Source of the DNA: Flavobacteriales bacterium
GTDB lineage: Bacteria > Bacteroidota > Bacteroidia > Flavobacteriales > Flavobacteriaceae
Length of the DNA: 64,000 nucleotides
Direction of reading: 5' to 3'
Assembly: GCA_011524905.1 (NCBI GenBank)
Contig: WTJI01000044.1
Span: 1 to 64,000 of the forward strand
The translations under genes were made by a program, and so were the position numbers. The notes below the pieces were generated by a model. That model had not been told where the DNA came from. It ran no database searches and saw nothing but the letters and a program-made list of their open reading frames with translations. Shown in pieces: positions 44,474-53,712 of the stretch (positions within the stretch are counted from its first letter, which is position 1; each line of letters starts with the position of its first letter).

Positions 44474-45511
44474 TTAAACCGCTGGATCGGGAATTTCTGC
44501 ATGAATACGATCAATCTCGAGGAGTATGTCATCCGAGAGTTGAATATATGCAGATTCGATATTCTCTTTGAGTTGATCTAAATTGGTGGCACCTATGATA
44601 TTAGAAGTTACAAACGGACGATCATTGACAAAAGCCAATGCCATTTGCGTAATCGATAAACCGTGTTTAGCGGCCAATTTTTGATATCTCTTCGTAGCTG
44701 CTTCACTTTGCGGGCTGCTATAACGATCAAAACGCGGAAATAATCTTAAGCGTGCATTGTCTGCTGCTGAGTCGTCCAAGTACTTTCCCGTTAAGACACC
44801 AAAGCCCAACGGTGAATAGGCCAGTAAACCTACATTTTCGTAGTGGCATACTTCTGCATTTCCCACTTCAAAAGGGCGACACAAAAGCGAATATGGGTTT
44901 TGAATGGTAATCATTCGGGGTCTGTTTTCATTGGAAGCCTGCAAAAATCGCATCATCCCCCAAGGCGTTTCGTTGGACAAACCAACATAACGAATCCGAC
45001 CTGCTTTGACATGATCGTGTAGGGCGTCTAAAACTGCCTCAAAATTTTCAACCCAAGGATTGTTGGGATTGTTTACAAAGCCCCTTTGGCCAAATCTGTT
45101 GTTGTCGCGTTCGGGCCAGTGAAGTTGGTATAGATCAATATAATCGGTTTGAAGGCGTTTCAGACTTTTGAAAACAGCATCGTCAATATGAGCTTTACTA
45201 AAACTGAGGTTTTCACGAATATGCTTGGTGTAGTCGCCAGGACCAGCCACTTTTGAAGCCAAAAAGATTTTATCACGATGACCTGTTTTCTGTAACCAAC
45301 TCCCAATAATTCGTTCCGTTTCGCCCTGAGTAGCTGCTGTTGCAGGAACCGGGTATAGCTCAGCTGTGTCAAAAAAATTCACCCCCTGTTCAAGGGCATA
45401 ATCCATTTGTTGATGGCCTTCTGATTCTGTATTTTGGTTGCCAAAAGTCATCGTTCCTAAACAGATTTTACTGACCTTCACATCTGTGTGGGGCAATAGT
45501 CGATACTCCAT
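44474..45511 (-). CDS. Aldo/keto reductase
   Basis: A 345-residue TIM-barrel NADPH oxidoreductase. The catalytic tetrad is visible: D48 and Y53 (FFDTAELYPVP), K87 (LASKVAG) and His in YQLHWPERD near 129. C-terminal SNIIGATNLDQLKENI binds the cofactor. The sequence is closest to Tas/YajO-type reductases. It is 5 bp after the OmpA-like gene. Confidence 0.92.
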   Translation of the reverse strand: MEYRLLPHTDVKVSKICLGTMTFGNQNTESEGHQQMDYALEQGVNFFDTAELYPVPATAATQGETERIIGSWLQKTGHRDKIFLASKVAGPGDYTKHIRENLSFSKAHIDDAVFKSLKRLQTDYIDLYQLHWPERDNNRFGQRGFVNNPNNPWVENFEAVLDALHDHVKAGRIRYVGLSNETPWGMMRFLQASNENRPRMITIQNPYSLLCRPFEVGNAEVCHYENVGLLAYSPLGFGVLTGKYLDDSAADNARLRLFPRFDRYSSPQSEAATKRYQKLAAKHGLSITQMALAFVNDRPFVTSNIIGATNLDQLKENIESAYIQLSDDILLEIDRIHAEIPDPAV

Positions 45512-45516
45512 ATACT

Positions 45517-46416
45517 TTATTGATTATTGAGCAAGTCTGTTATGGCATCGAGATTGGGGCTCAAAATCACTTCAATTCTGCGGTTGGCCGCTCGACCTTC
45601 GGCAGTGGTATTGGGAGCAATGGGTAGATATTCACCACGCCCAGCAGCTGTTAAGTTTTGTAATAGAATCTCAGAATTGGCTTCCAAAAGTTTGACAATA
45701 GCCGTCGCTCGTTTTGCAGACAAATCCCAATTGCCAGAGAGCAACCCTTTGCCTTTGTAAGGTACATCGTCTGTATGGCCTTCAATTAACACTCCTATAT
45801 CTGGATTTTCAGCTAAAACAGTCCCCAGTTGTGCGATCGCTTCTTGACCTGCTTCGCCTACTTCCCAACTTCCTGACCGAAATAGCAACTTGTTTTCCAT
45901 AGAAACATAAACTTTCCCATTGCGCTGCTCAACAGTAAGGCCTTTGCCTTTAAAATTAAGTAATGCATCGCTTAAACGTTGTTTGAGTTCGCTCATTGCT
46001 CTCTCCTTATCAGCAATTAAATTTTCCAATTCGTTAAGTCGGGCTTCACGCTGGGTCAATAATTTTTCTTTTTCTGATATATCAGCTAACAACTCATTGT
46101 TTTTGGCTATACTATTTTGCAATGCAGCATCAGAATTCGTCTCTAATGCATTGTAGGCTGCTTGTAAATTGGCAAAATCTTTTTGGCTTTGCGACAAGCT
46201 GTCCATGGTTTTCCCCAACAGTTTGCGTTTTTTTTCTAAACGTCCCTCCAATGCGATATATTTTGACTGGAGTGTGTCATAGGCTTTTTGCAAAACTACA
46301 TTATCAGACTTTAGCTGGGCATAACGACTTTCTAAACCAGCAAAAACTTTATTGGACACACAACCGCTAAGTGTGAAAACTATCGCGATTAACAAGAAAA
46401 ATATTTTTAGTTTCAT
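45517..46416 (-). CDS. OmpA-family lipoprotein with coiled coil
   Basis: A 299-residue protein with a lipobox ending at Cys19 (TLSGC), a long heptad-like coiled coil at about 28-165 (EKKRKLLGKTMDSLSQSQK and similar), and an OmpA C-terminal peptidoglycan-binding domain (IGVLIEGHTDDVPYKG, AANRRIEVIL). The residues after Cys (VSNKVF) lack the acidic surface signal, so it probably stays on the periplasmic face and tethers outer membrane to peptidoglycan. Confidence 0.9.
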   Translation of the reverse strand: MKLKIFFLLIAIVFTLSGCVSNKVFAGLESRYAQLKSDNVVLQKAYDTLQSKYIALEGRLEKKRKLLGKTMDSLSQSQKDFANLQAAYNALETNSDAALQNSIAKNNELLADISEKEKLLTQREARLNELENLIADKERAMSELKQRLSDALLNFKGKGLTVEQRNGKVYVSMENKLLFRSGSWEVGEAGQEAIAQLGTVLAENPDIGVLIEGHTDDVPYKGKGLLSGNWDLSAKRATAIVKLLEANSEILLQNLTAAGRGEYLPIAPNTTAEGRAANRRIEVILSPNLDAITDLLNNQ

Positions 46417-46419
46417 ACG

Positions 46420-47181
46420 TTAGAATTTTAGTTCAACCCCAACAGGGCAATGATCAGAATGATGGGCTTCAGGTAAAATATAAGAACTGGTAATGTTCTT
46501 CTCTAATGTTTCACTTACTAGGGCATAATCAATGCGCCAGCCCTTATTATTGGCACGAGCATTAGCACGATAACTCCACCAACTATAGTGATGCGGATCT
46601 GGGTTTAAATACCTGAAAGAATCAATAAACCCATGCTTTAAAAAAGCATCAAGCCAAGCGCGTTCTTCTGGCAAAAACCCCGAAATATTTTTATTCCTAA
46701 CAGGGTCGTGAATATCTATGGCTTGGTGACAAATGTTATAATCACCACAAATGACCAACTTAGCATGGTCTTTTTTTAAATCATCAACATAAGCTTGAAA
46801 ATCATCCATAAACATAAACTTGTGTTCCAGTCGGGCAGCGTTGGTCCCCGAGGGCAGATATAAGCTCATTATAGAACATTGATCAAAATCTACACGAATT
46901 ATCCTGCCTTCTTTATCCATGTGATCTATACCTGTGCCATAAACCACTTGATTGGGTTTATTTTTACACAATATCGCTACCCCACTGTATCCTTTTTTCT
47001 CTGCAGAAAACCAATAATGGTGATAACCAGCATCTTCAAATAGGTGTGTATCCACCTGCTCTTTTAGTGCCTTCGTTTCTTGCAAACAAAGTACATCAGG
47101 GGCAGCAGCAACTAACCAATTTATAAAGTCTTTTTTCAAAGCGGCTCTGATGCCATTTACGTTATAGGATAAGATTTTCAT
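46420..47181 (-). CDS. xth: Exodeoxyribonuclease III
   Basis: A 253-residue endonuclease/exonuclease/phosphatase-fold enzyme: KILSYNVNGIRA at the N-terminus, DVLCLQETKAL with the metal-binding Glu, VICGDYNICHQAIDIHDP, RIDYALVSETL and the terminal SDHCPVGVEL with catalytic Asp-His. It acts at apurinic sites in base-excision repair. It is 3 bp upstream of the OmpA gene, suggesting cotranscription. Confidence 0.94.
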   Translation of the reverse strand: MKILSYNVNGIRAALKKDFINWLVAAAPDVLCLQETKALKEQVDTHLFEDAGYHHYWFSAEKKGYSGVAILCKNKPNQVVYGTGIDHMDKEGRIIRVDFDQCSIMSLYLPSGTNAARLEHKFMFMDDFQAYVDDLKKDHAKLVICGDYNICHQAIDIHDPVRNKNISGFLPEERAWLDAFLKHGFIDSFRYLNPDPHHYSWWSYRANARANNKGWRIDYALVSETLEKNITSSYILPEAHHSDHCPVGVELKF

Positions 47182-47247
47182 TGATCACTAAAATAAATTA
47201 ACTCTGCGTTAAATGATGACAGAATTTCAAATCTTTATCTTCAAAAT

Positions 47248-47442
47248 ATGAACAGGAAAAACTGTGATTTTCAAATCCATGTAGGTAAATCCACTTCGTG
47301 CTTGGTCTTTGACAAAGATTTGAAAAAACTAAAATATTACCCCTCCGCTGATAAACGTTTGCAAACAATAGCGTTATCTGATGTATATACTTTGAATGAA
47401 AGCTACTTTTTGAGTGCAGTAGAAATTTATTGTAAAACCTAG
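47248..47442 (+). CDS. Small hypothetical protein
   Basis: A 64-residue open frame with ATG start, balanced charged and polar composition and a repeated YY/YF aromatic pattern, but no recognisable family. It lies in a gap divergent from xth. Its stop codon shares CTAG with the convergent glyS stop, the same overlap type as other real gene pairs here, which slightly supports it. An inverted repeat TTAAC/GTTAA lies at 47198-47212 upstream. Confidence 0.4.
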   Translation: MNRKNCDFQIHVGKSTSCLVFDKDLKKLKYYPSADKRLQTIALSDVYTLNESYFLSAVEIYCKT

Positions 47443-48980
47443 ATCTTTTGCAACCAATGCTTGATATTCAAGCTTTGATCTAAGCGGGAGTTGAGTCCTG
47501 CAATAGGTATTCGTTCTTGCTTCATGGTGTCTCGATCTCGTAATGTAACTGTTTGATCTTCCAAAGACTGATGGTCAACAGTAATGCAAAAGGGGGTTCC
47601 CAGGGCGTCTTGCCGGCGATATCGTCGACCCACTGCGTCTTTTTCATCGTAGTTCACAGCATAATCCCATTTGAGTTTGTCTTTTATATTTCGGGCCAAA
47701 TCGGGCAAACCATCTTTTTTGACCAAGGGTAAAACAGCAATTTGCGTTGGGGCCAAAATACCAGGGAGCTTGAGCACGGTTCGGCTAGATCCATCTTCCA
47801 AGGTTTCCTCTCGAAGTGCATGAGAAAATACTGCCAAGAACATTCGATCCAATCCAATAGAAGTCTCTACCACATAGGGTACATAGTTTTCATTGCGCTC
47901 AGGATCAAAGTATTGTAGCCTTTTCCCTGAAAATTCTTCATGACTTCCCAAATCAAAATCAGTACGAGAATGGATTCCTTCTAATTCCTTAAAACCAAAA
48001 GGAAATTTGAATTCAATATCGGCAGCAGCGTCGGCATAATGTGCTAATTTTTCATGGTCATGGAATCGATAATTATCGGCACCCATACCAAGAGATAAAT
48101 GCCAATTCAAACGGGTTTGCTTCCACTGTTCATACCACTGTTTTTGGGTGCCTGGAGGAACAAAAAACTGCATTTCCATCTGCTCAAATTCCCGCATCCG
48201 AAATATAAATTGACGGGCAACGATTTCATTTCTGAATGCTTTGCCTATTTGTGCAATACCAAAGGGAATCTTCATTCTTCCTGTTTTTTGGACATTCATA
48301 AAATTGACAAAAATTCCTTGTGCTGTCTCTGGTCGAAGGAATAGATCCATTGCCGAGTCAGCAGATGCACCCAGTTTGGTGCCAAACATTAGGTTGAATT
48401 GTTTGACTTCGGTCCAGTTTCTAGAACCCGACTCGGGACAGGCAATCTCCAATTCTTCAATCAAATTTTTGACATCAGCTAGGTCTTCTTTCTCCAATGA
48501 TTGCCCCATTCTTTTTAATATACCCTCAATCTTTTGCTGATAACCCAGCACACGAGAGTTGGTTGTTAAAAACTGTTCTTTATCAAAATCTTCCCCAAAT
48601 CTTTTGGCAGCTTTGGCAACTTCCTTTTCGATTTTAGTTTCGATTTTAGCACAATAGTCTTCAATTAAAACATCGGCACGGTAGCGTTTTTTTGAGTCTT
48701 TGTTGTCAATCAAAGGGTCATTAAAAGCATCGACATGACCTGATGCTTTCCAAGTAGTGGGATGCATAAAAATAGCTGCATCAATACCAACTATATTTTC
48801 GTGCAACTGTACCATAGCACGCCACCAGTAGTTTTTGATATTATTTTTTAGGGTGGAGCCGTTTTGACCATAGTCATAAACTGCACTAAGTCCATCATAA
48901 ATTTCACTAGAAGGAAAGACAAATCCATACTCTTTGGCATGGGAAATGACTTTTTTGAAGGTTTCGTTTTGTGTTGCCAT
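47439..48980 (-). CDS. glyS: Glycyl-tRNA synthetase (alpha2 type)
   Basis: A 513-residue class II synthetase of the single-chain dimeric type. Signals: GFVFPSSEIYDGLSAVYDYG near the start, LFLRPETAQGIFVNF (motif 2 region), FGIAQIGKAFRNEI, and the C-terminal anticodon-binding domain (APTQIAVLPLVKKD). It charges tRNA-Gly. The ATG follows a perfect -7 element by only 4 bp, as at dgt, so the mRNA may be leaderless. Confidence 0.96.
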   Translation of the reverse strand: MATQNETFKKVISHAKEYGFVFPSSEIYDGLSAVYDYGQNGSTLKNNIKNYWWRAMVQLHENIVGIDAAIFMHPTTWKASGHVDAFNDPLIDNKDSKKRYRADVLIEDYCAKIETKIEKEVAKAAKRFGEDFDKEQFLTTNSRVLGYQQKIEGILKRMGQSLEKEDLADVKNLIEELEIACPESGSRNWTEVKQFNLMFGTKLGASADSAMDLFLRPETAQGIFVNFMNVQKTGRMKIPFGIAQIGKAFRNEIVARQFIFRMREFEQMEMQFFVPPGTQKQWYEQWKQTRLNWHLSLGMGADNYRFHDHEKLAHYADAAADIEFKFPFGFKELEGIHSRTDFDLGSHEEFSGKRLQYFDPERNENYVPYVVETSIGLDRMFLAVFSHALREETLEDGSSRTVLKLPGILAPTQIAVLPLVKKDGLPDLARNIKDKLKWDYAVNYDEKDAVGRRYRRQDALGTPFCITVDHQSLEDQTVTLRDRDTMKQERIPIAGLNSRLDQSLNIKHWLQKI

Positions 48981-48984
48981 GCCG

Positions 48985-48992
48985 CAAAAATA
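48985..48992 (-). promoter_or_regulatory. -7 element of glyS next to the start codon
   Basis: Minus-strand TATTTTTG is a perfect TAnnTTTG match ending 4 bp before the ATG. A TTG lies 23 bp upstream (49016-49018). Confidence 0.6.
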
Positions 48993-49035
48993 ATCGCTTT
49001 TTTAGCTATCTTAAACAAACCTGAATACTTTTTCC

Positions 49036-49734
49036 ATGATCCTGACATTGACCCGCTTATTAAATGCCATTTGGTCTTTTTGTTTTCCTCGCTTCTGCCC
49101 TGGCTGTGCTGTTGAAATGACTCCTTATGAAGATCCATGTTGCCTGAGTTGTCAGAGTCAACTGGCATTCACCCACTTTGAAAAATACCCTATTAATCCA
49201 GTATTCCAAAAAATGCAGCTACTGCTTCCTGTTGAATATGCTGCGACCATGATTTATTGGGAGGACGATGCTGTCATTCAAAAAATAATACATCAACTGA
49301 AATTTGGAGGACAAGAGTCGCTTGGCAGTTGGCTGGGTTCCCTGTTGGGGCAGCGACTCCAAAAAAGCCCTTTCAAAAGCTGCACAGCTATTGTCCCCCT
49401 TCCTTTACATGTTAAAAAACAAAAAATAAGAGGGTACAATCAAAATCAAAAAGTGTGCGAACAACTAGCGGAATGGCTCAACATACCGCTACTTGAAAAT
49501 GCGGTTTTTCGTTCTAAAAACACCGTACAGCTGTCCAATCATTACCATATTGATCGCTTCAAAGAAATGAAAAGTGCCTTTCAATTAAATCTAGATTTAG
49601 ATCTAAAGGCACCCCATTGGCTGCTGGTAGATGATGTGTTAACAACAGGCGCTACTTTGCAAAGTTGTGGTCAGGCATTACTCCAATACCCCAATGCCAA
49701 GCTGAGTATCGTCACGCTGGCTAGTAGGATGTAA
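49036..49734 (+). CDS. ComF-family phosphoribosyltransferase-like protein
   Basis: A 232-residue protein with an N-terminal four-cysteine zinc motif (CPGCAVEM, CCLSCQSQL), a linker, and a phosphoribosyltransferase fold with the PRPP motif WLLVDDVLTTGATLQS. ComF is needed for DNA uptake in naturally competent bacteria; in others its role is unclear. It is divergent from glyS. Confidence 0.9.
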   Translation: MILTLTRLLNAIWSFCFPRFCPGCAVEMTPYEDPCCLSCQSQLAFTHFEKYPINPVFQKMQLLLPVEYAATMIYWEDDAVIQKIIHQLKFGGQESLGSWLGSLLGQRLQKSPFKSCTAIVPLPLHVKKQKIRGYNQNQKVCEQLAEWLNIPLLENAVFRSKNTVQLSNHYHIDRFKEMKSAFQLNLDLDLKAPHWLLVDDVLTTGATLQSCGQALLQYPNAKLSIVTLASRM

Positions 49735-49762
49735 CGGGAATATGTTGTTATTTTGTTGTCGT

Positions 49763-51445
49763 ATGAAACACCCCATTTTCCATTTTGGATTTTTGATTTT
49801 ATTGGCAGGTTTAACTATGCAATGCGCCAAAAGGGGTGCGCCTACAGGTGGACCCATTGATAGCCTACCACCCGTTTTGGTCAACGCCAGTCCAAAAATG
49901 AATACCACCTTTTTTGATAAAGAGAAATTCGTGTTGACTTTTGATGAATTTGTTACCTTAAAAGAAATTCGAAAGCAACTGATTGTTTCACCTCCTGTGG
50001 AAAGTAGTAGTTACAGTGTCTATCCGCAGACAGGAGTGTCAAAAAAAGTAATCATTGAGTTTAAAGACAGTCTCCAACCCGAAACGACTTATACCTTTAA
50101 TTTTGGCGAAAGCATCCGAGACAACAACGAGGGTAATATTCTTTCATACTTCAATTACACACTTTCTACTGGCGCCACAATTGATTCACTTACATTTAAA
50201 GGTCGTGTAACTGATGCTTTTGAAGCAGAAACCCCACCCTATGTTTCACTTCAACTTTATCCCATTGATAGTACATTTAATGACTCTACCGTTTACCTAG
50301 ACAAACCCCTTTATGTTGCCAGTACCCTAGACACTACAGTTTTCCAATTTCAAAATCTAAAGGCAGGAAAGTATGAAATCATAGCACTGCTGGATAATGG
50401 ATCCAACTATTTTTTTGATCAGAACATTGACAAAATAGGATTTATCAATCAACCAATTGAGCTACCTGGTGATAGCCTTGTAGAGCTACGCATCTTCAAT
50501 GAAATTCCCAATTTTTCTTGGGATAGACCTTTTTATATCAATGATCATCATATTGGCTTACCCTATTTTGGACGTTATCAAGAGCAAGATATAGAAATGA
50601 TTTCTTCGGTTGGTTCGGCATTTGAAAGCTTGATTACTCGCAATCGTGAGGCAGATACCCTCAATTTTTGGTTTAAAAATGGGCCCAAAGACTCACTTCA
50701 ATTTCGATATCCCTACAAGGACAGCCTCCGAGTACAAACCGTCAGATTCAGTGAACCCGTACTCGATTCGTTGGTAATAAAAAAATCAAGTCCACGGGTT
50801 TTATTATTGCAAGATTCGGTTGTGTTATCGACCAATCGGCCTGTCATAAAAACTGACGTCACCAAAATGCGGGTAAGAAATGCTGATTCAGTTTTTCTAC
50901 CGATCAGTGCACATATTCACCCTAATAAAGATGAAATCAGGTTGAAAATTCCCATCGAACCCAACGACACCTATTCATTTAATCTCTACCCTGGCGCACT
51001 GACTGATTTTTTTGAGGCGACTAATGATACTATCAATTTCGAGGTACTTACGAAAAAATACGAAGACTATGGAAATCTTATGGTGCAATTCAAAAATCTA
51101 GATGAAACGCCCTTGATTATTGACTTGCTTGATACGCGCTACAAGTTGAAAAAACGTGTTGTTGCGCCTTTAGAAAACAATCAATATACCTTTGCCTATT
51201 TACCACCAGCCAAATATATCCTTAGGGTTATTAAAGACAATAACGATAATAACCAGTGGGATACAGGGAATTATTTGAAAAAAATACAGCCTGAGGAAGT
51301 TATTTACCTTCCTGAAGAAGTAGAAGTTCGAGCCAATTGGGATGTCAATCAGACTTTCGACCCAGTACAAATTCGTCTCGATCAGCTAAAAAGCGCAACT
51401 GCTTCCGAATCGATTGCAACGAATCCCGATCTAAAACAGCCGTAA
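49763..51445 (+). CDS. Lipoprotein with Big_5 Ig-like domain
   Basis: A 560-residue protein from ATG 49763 (ATG 49742 gives 7 more residues). The lipobox ends at Cys21 (LTMQC), followed by AKRGAPTGGPIDSLPPV, typical of a conserved Bacteroidota family, then a Big_5 domain (SPKMNTTFFDKEKFVLTFDE) and beta-rich C-terminal modules. Function unknown, probably cell envelope. The last 101 bp overlap the convergent amidohydrolase gene, so its C-terminal 33 residues may be a recent extension. Confidence 0.85.
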   Translation: MKHPIFHFGFLILLAGLTMQCAKRGAPTGGPIDSLPPVLVNASPKMNTTFFDKEKFVLTFDEFVTLKEIRKQLIVSPPVESSSYSVYPQTGVSKKVIIEFKDSLQPETTYTFNFGESIRDNNEGNILSYFNYTLSTGATIDSLTFKGRVTDAFEAETPPYVSLQLYPIDSTFNDSTVYLDKPLYVASTLDTTVFQFQNLKAGKYEIIALLDNGSNYFFDQNIDKIGFINQPIELPGDSLVELRIFNEIPNFSWDRPFYINDHHIGLPYFGRYQEQDIEMISSVGSAFESLITRNREADTLNFWFKNGPKDSLQFRYPYKDSLRVQTVRFSEPVLDSLVIKKSSPRVLLLQDSVVLSTNRPVIKTDVTKMRVRNADSVFLPISAHIHPNKDEIRLKIPIEPNDTYSFNLYPGALTDFFEATNDTINFEVLTKKYEDYGNLMVQFKNLDETPLIIDLLDTRYKLKKRVVAPLENNQYTFAYLPPAKYILRVIKDNNDNNQWDTGNYLKKIQPEEVIYLPEEVEVRANWDVNQTFDPVQIRLDQLKSATASESIATNPDLKQP

Positions 51446-52136
51446 CAAGCCCCTCGTTGCTTTGTAAATCATCAGAGATGGCTTCTCCAAGGGCAGTATA
51501 TGCAGCCGTATGACCAGGATAGGTATTCCCTTTGGGATCAATTCCTACTCGGTTAACACCTACGCAATAGCTCATGTTTTCTATGGCCCTAGCTTGAAGA
51601 AGCGTATCCCAAGCAGTAATCCGTGGCGCTGGCCAGTTGGCCACATACAACAATAAATCATAGTCCTCGGTATTACGCGACCAGACAGGAAAGCGTAAAT
51701 CATAGCAAATACGTGGACAAATACGCCAGCCTTTGTAAGTAAAGACAGCAGAATCTGTACCTGCCTTGTAAATCTTATCTTCCCCTGCTAAAGAAAAGCC
51801 ATGTCTTTTGTCATAAGAGTATATTTCGCCTGTCGGTGTTACCCATAAAAAACGATTGTAGTATTGACCTTTATCGGCAATGGCAAGGCTACCTGCCAGA
51901 GCACAGTTCTGGTCAGCAGCCCACTGTTGCATCCATGTAATGGTGGGTCCGTCCATTGTTTCGGCTACAGTAACAGGAGACATACTAAAACCCGTCGCAA
52001 ACATCTCGGGTAACAAGACAGCGTCAACGTGGGCAGGAGTTTTGCTCAGAAAGTGGGTTAAATGTGCTCTGTTGGCTGCTGGATTTTCCCAAACACAATC
52101 GGATTGTACCAATGCCAAAGTCAATGTGGATTGCAT
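51345..52136 (-). CDS. Nitrilase-superfamily omega-amidase-like hydrolase
   Basis: A 263-residue protein with the complete catalytic triad: E44 (LLPEMFATGF), K110 (SYDKRHGF) and C144 (RICYDLRFP). It is closest to YafV-type omega-amidases that remove the side amide of alpha-keto acids such as alpha-ketoglutaramate. Its C-terminus (LQSIRKQLRFLADRDEF) is family-like, so the 101-bp overlap with the convergent lipoprotein gene lies in real coding sequence of this gene. Confidence 0.9.
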   Translation of the reverse strand: MQSTLTLALVQSDCVWENPAANRAHLTHFLSKTPAHVDAVLLPEMFATGFSMSPVTVAETMDGPTITWMQQWAADQNCALAGSLAIADKGQYYNRFLWVTPTGEIYSYDKRHGFSLAGEDKIYKAGTDSAVFTYKGWRICPRICYDLRFPVWSRNTEDYDLLLYVANWPAPRITAWDTLLQARAIENMSYCVGVNRVGIDPKGNTYPGHTAAYTALGEAISDDLQSNEGLVTAVLDRDSLQSIRKQLRFLADRDEFVLGRKSD

Positions 52137-52178
52137 ACCTTTGTTTTAAACCCAAAAGTTAGTTTTTTCACAGCAACT

Positions 52179-52832
52179 ATGAAACCCCTATTCCAATACC
52201 AAGCTTTTATTTTTGATATGGATGGCACGCTTGTAGATAGTATGCCCTACCACGAAAAGTCATGGGATCTATTCTTTGAAGAACATCAAATAGAGTTGGA
52301 TAAGGAAACTTTTGAAAGAGACTACCACCGGGGCACGTTGGAAGAAGTTATGGGGCGGTTATTTCCACATCTTACGAAAGTAGCAGATCGAAAGGCGATT
52401 GGCCAACGCAAAGAAGAATTGTTTCGGGAGTTATATGCCCCACACTTAGATTGTCTTTCAGGATTACGAGATTTTTTAAATTCAATATTGGTACAGAATA
52501 TCCCAATGGGGCTCGCTACTATGGGAGACCAGAACAACATCGACTTTACCCTAGGGGGATTGGAACTTACTCACTTTTTCCAAGCCACCACAGGCGGTGA
52601 TCAAGTGAATCATGGCAAACCCCATCCTGAAATTTTCTTGCAAACCGCCAAAAAACTCGATGTTGATGCGAAGCATTGCTTAGCCTTTGAAGATACCCGA
52701 TCAGGAATTGCGAGTGCCCAAGCTGCCGGTATGGATGTGGTAGGTATAGCCACCATGTTTTCCAAAATAGAATTGCTGGAGCTGGGATGTGTACAGGCAG
52801 TAAGGGATTATAATGAACTTGTTCTTGTCTGA
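52179..52832 (+). CDS. HAD-family phosphatase (beta-phosphoglucomutase/YqaB type)
   Basis: A 217-residue protein from ATG 52179. Motif I contains nucleophile D13 and D15 (FIFDMDGTLVDS), with motif II MGLATMGD, motif III GKPHPEIF and motif IV AFEDTRSGIASAQAAG. The N-terminus resembles YqaB, a sugar-phosphate phosphatase. The longer open frame upstream overlaps the divergent hydrolase gene and is not needed. Confidence 0.9.
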   Translation: MKPLFQYQAFIFDMDGTLVDSMPYHEKSWDLFFEEHQIELDKETFERDYHRGTLEEVMGRLFPHLTKVADRKAIGQRKEELFRELYAPHLDCLSGLRDFLNSILVQNIPMGLATMGDQNNIDFTLGGLELTHFFQATTGGDQVNHGKPHPEIFLQTAKKLDVDAKHCLAFEDTRSGIASAQAAGMDVVGIATMFSKIELLELGCVQAVRDYNELVLV

Positions 52833-52853
52833 ATCTCGTTTTTATTCAAAATA

Positions 52854-52880
52854 AAAACCCACCAATAGGGCGGGTTTTAT
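52854..52880. terminator. Bidirectional terminator between HAD gene and sdhB
   Basis: AAAACCC (52854-52860) pairs with GGGTTTT (52872-52878), with inner CC/GG pairs around a small loop. T runs on both strands let it serve both the plus-strand HAD gene and the minus-strand sdhCAB operon. Confidence 0.8.
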
Positions 52881-52903
52881 ACATTCTAAATAGGGTTGAA
52901 TTC

Positions 52904-53650
52904 TTATACCTTTAGACTGGCAGAAAGGTATTCCCTATTCATACGGGCAATATTTTCCAACGAAATACCTTTGGGACATTCTACTTCACAAGCCCCGGTA
53001 TTGGTACAATTCCCAAAGCCTTCTTCGTCCATTTGCTTGACCATATTCAAAACGCGATCTGTTGCTTCGACTTTTCCCTGTGGTAAAAGGGCGTATTGAG
53101 ATACTTTGGCAGAAACGAATAGCATTGCAGATGCATTTTTACAGGTGGCCACACAGGCACCACAACCAATACAAGTTGCAGCATCAAAGGCCCGATCCGC
53201 GTCGTGTTTTTCAATGGGAATGGCGTTGGCATCCTGGGTATTTCCAGAAGTATTGACACTGACAAATCCACCGGCATGTTGCACGCGATCGAAAGCCGAT
53301 CGGTCCACGGCCAAATCTTTGACAACCGGAAAAGCCTTGGCTCGAAAGGGTTCTATGGTAATGGTGTCACCATCTTTAAATTTACGCATGTGTAATTGGC
53401 AGGTCGTAACCAATCGGTCAGGCCCGTGTGCTTCACCGTTGATAAACATAGAACACATTCCACAGATACCTTCTCTACAATCGTGGTCAAATGCTACTGG
53501 ATCAATACCTTGTTGAATCAATTGTTCATTGAGAACGTCCATCATTTCTAAAAAAGACATATCTGGGGATACGTTTTCGATGGGGTAGGTCTCCATACTA
53601 CCTGTTGCTTGTGCATTGGCTTGACGCCATATTTTTAATGTTAAATTCAT
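52904..53650 (-). CDS. sdhB: Succinate dehydrogenase iron-sulfur subunit
   Basis: A 248-residue subunit with three cluster motifs: the [2Fe-2S] site CREGICGMC with a later Cys, the [4Fe-4S] site [11 protein letters not shown], and the [3Fe-4S]-type site starting [12 protein letters not shown]. It passes electrons from SdhA to the membrane cytochrome b. Last gene of sdhC-sdhA-sdhB, 62 bp after sdhA, with a terminator after it. Confidence 0.96.
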   Translation of the reverse strand: MNLTLKIWRQANAQATGSMETYPIENVSPDMSFLEMMDVLNEQLIQQGIDPVAFDHDCREGICGMCSMFINGEAHGPDRLVTTCQLHMRKFKDGDTITIEPFRAKAFPVVKDLAVDRSAFDRVQHAGGFVSVNTSGNTQDANAIPIEKHDADRAFDAATCIGCGACVATCKNASAMLFVSAKVSQYALLPQGKVEATDRVLNMVKQMDEEGFGNCTNTGACEVECPKGISLENIARMNREYLSASLKV

Positions 53651-53712
53651 ACAACTAATTTAAATGGCCAAAAGGCGTCTAACATTTAATTTTTTGTCAT
53701 TCATCCTTAGTC

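Noticed and set aside
47198-47212. TTAAC-5-GTTAA inverted repeat between xth and the small frame, considered as a further Pho-like box
   Set aside because: It is an inverted repeat, not the 11-bp direct repeat seen near the phosphate module.
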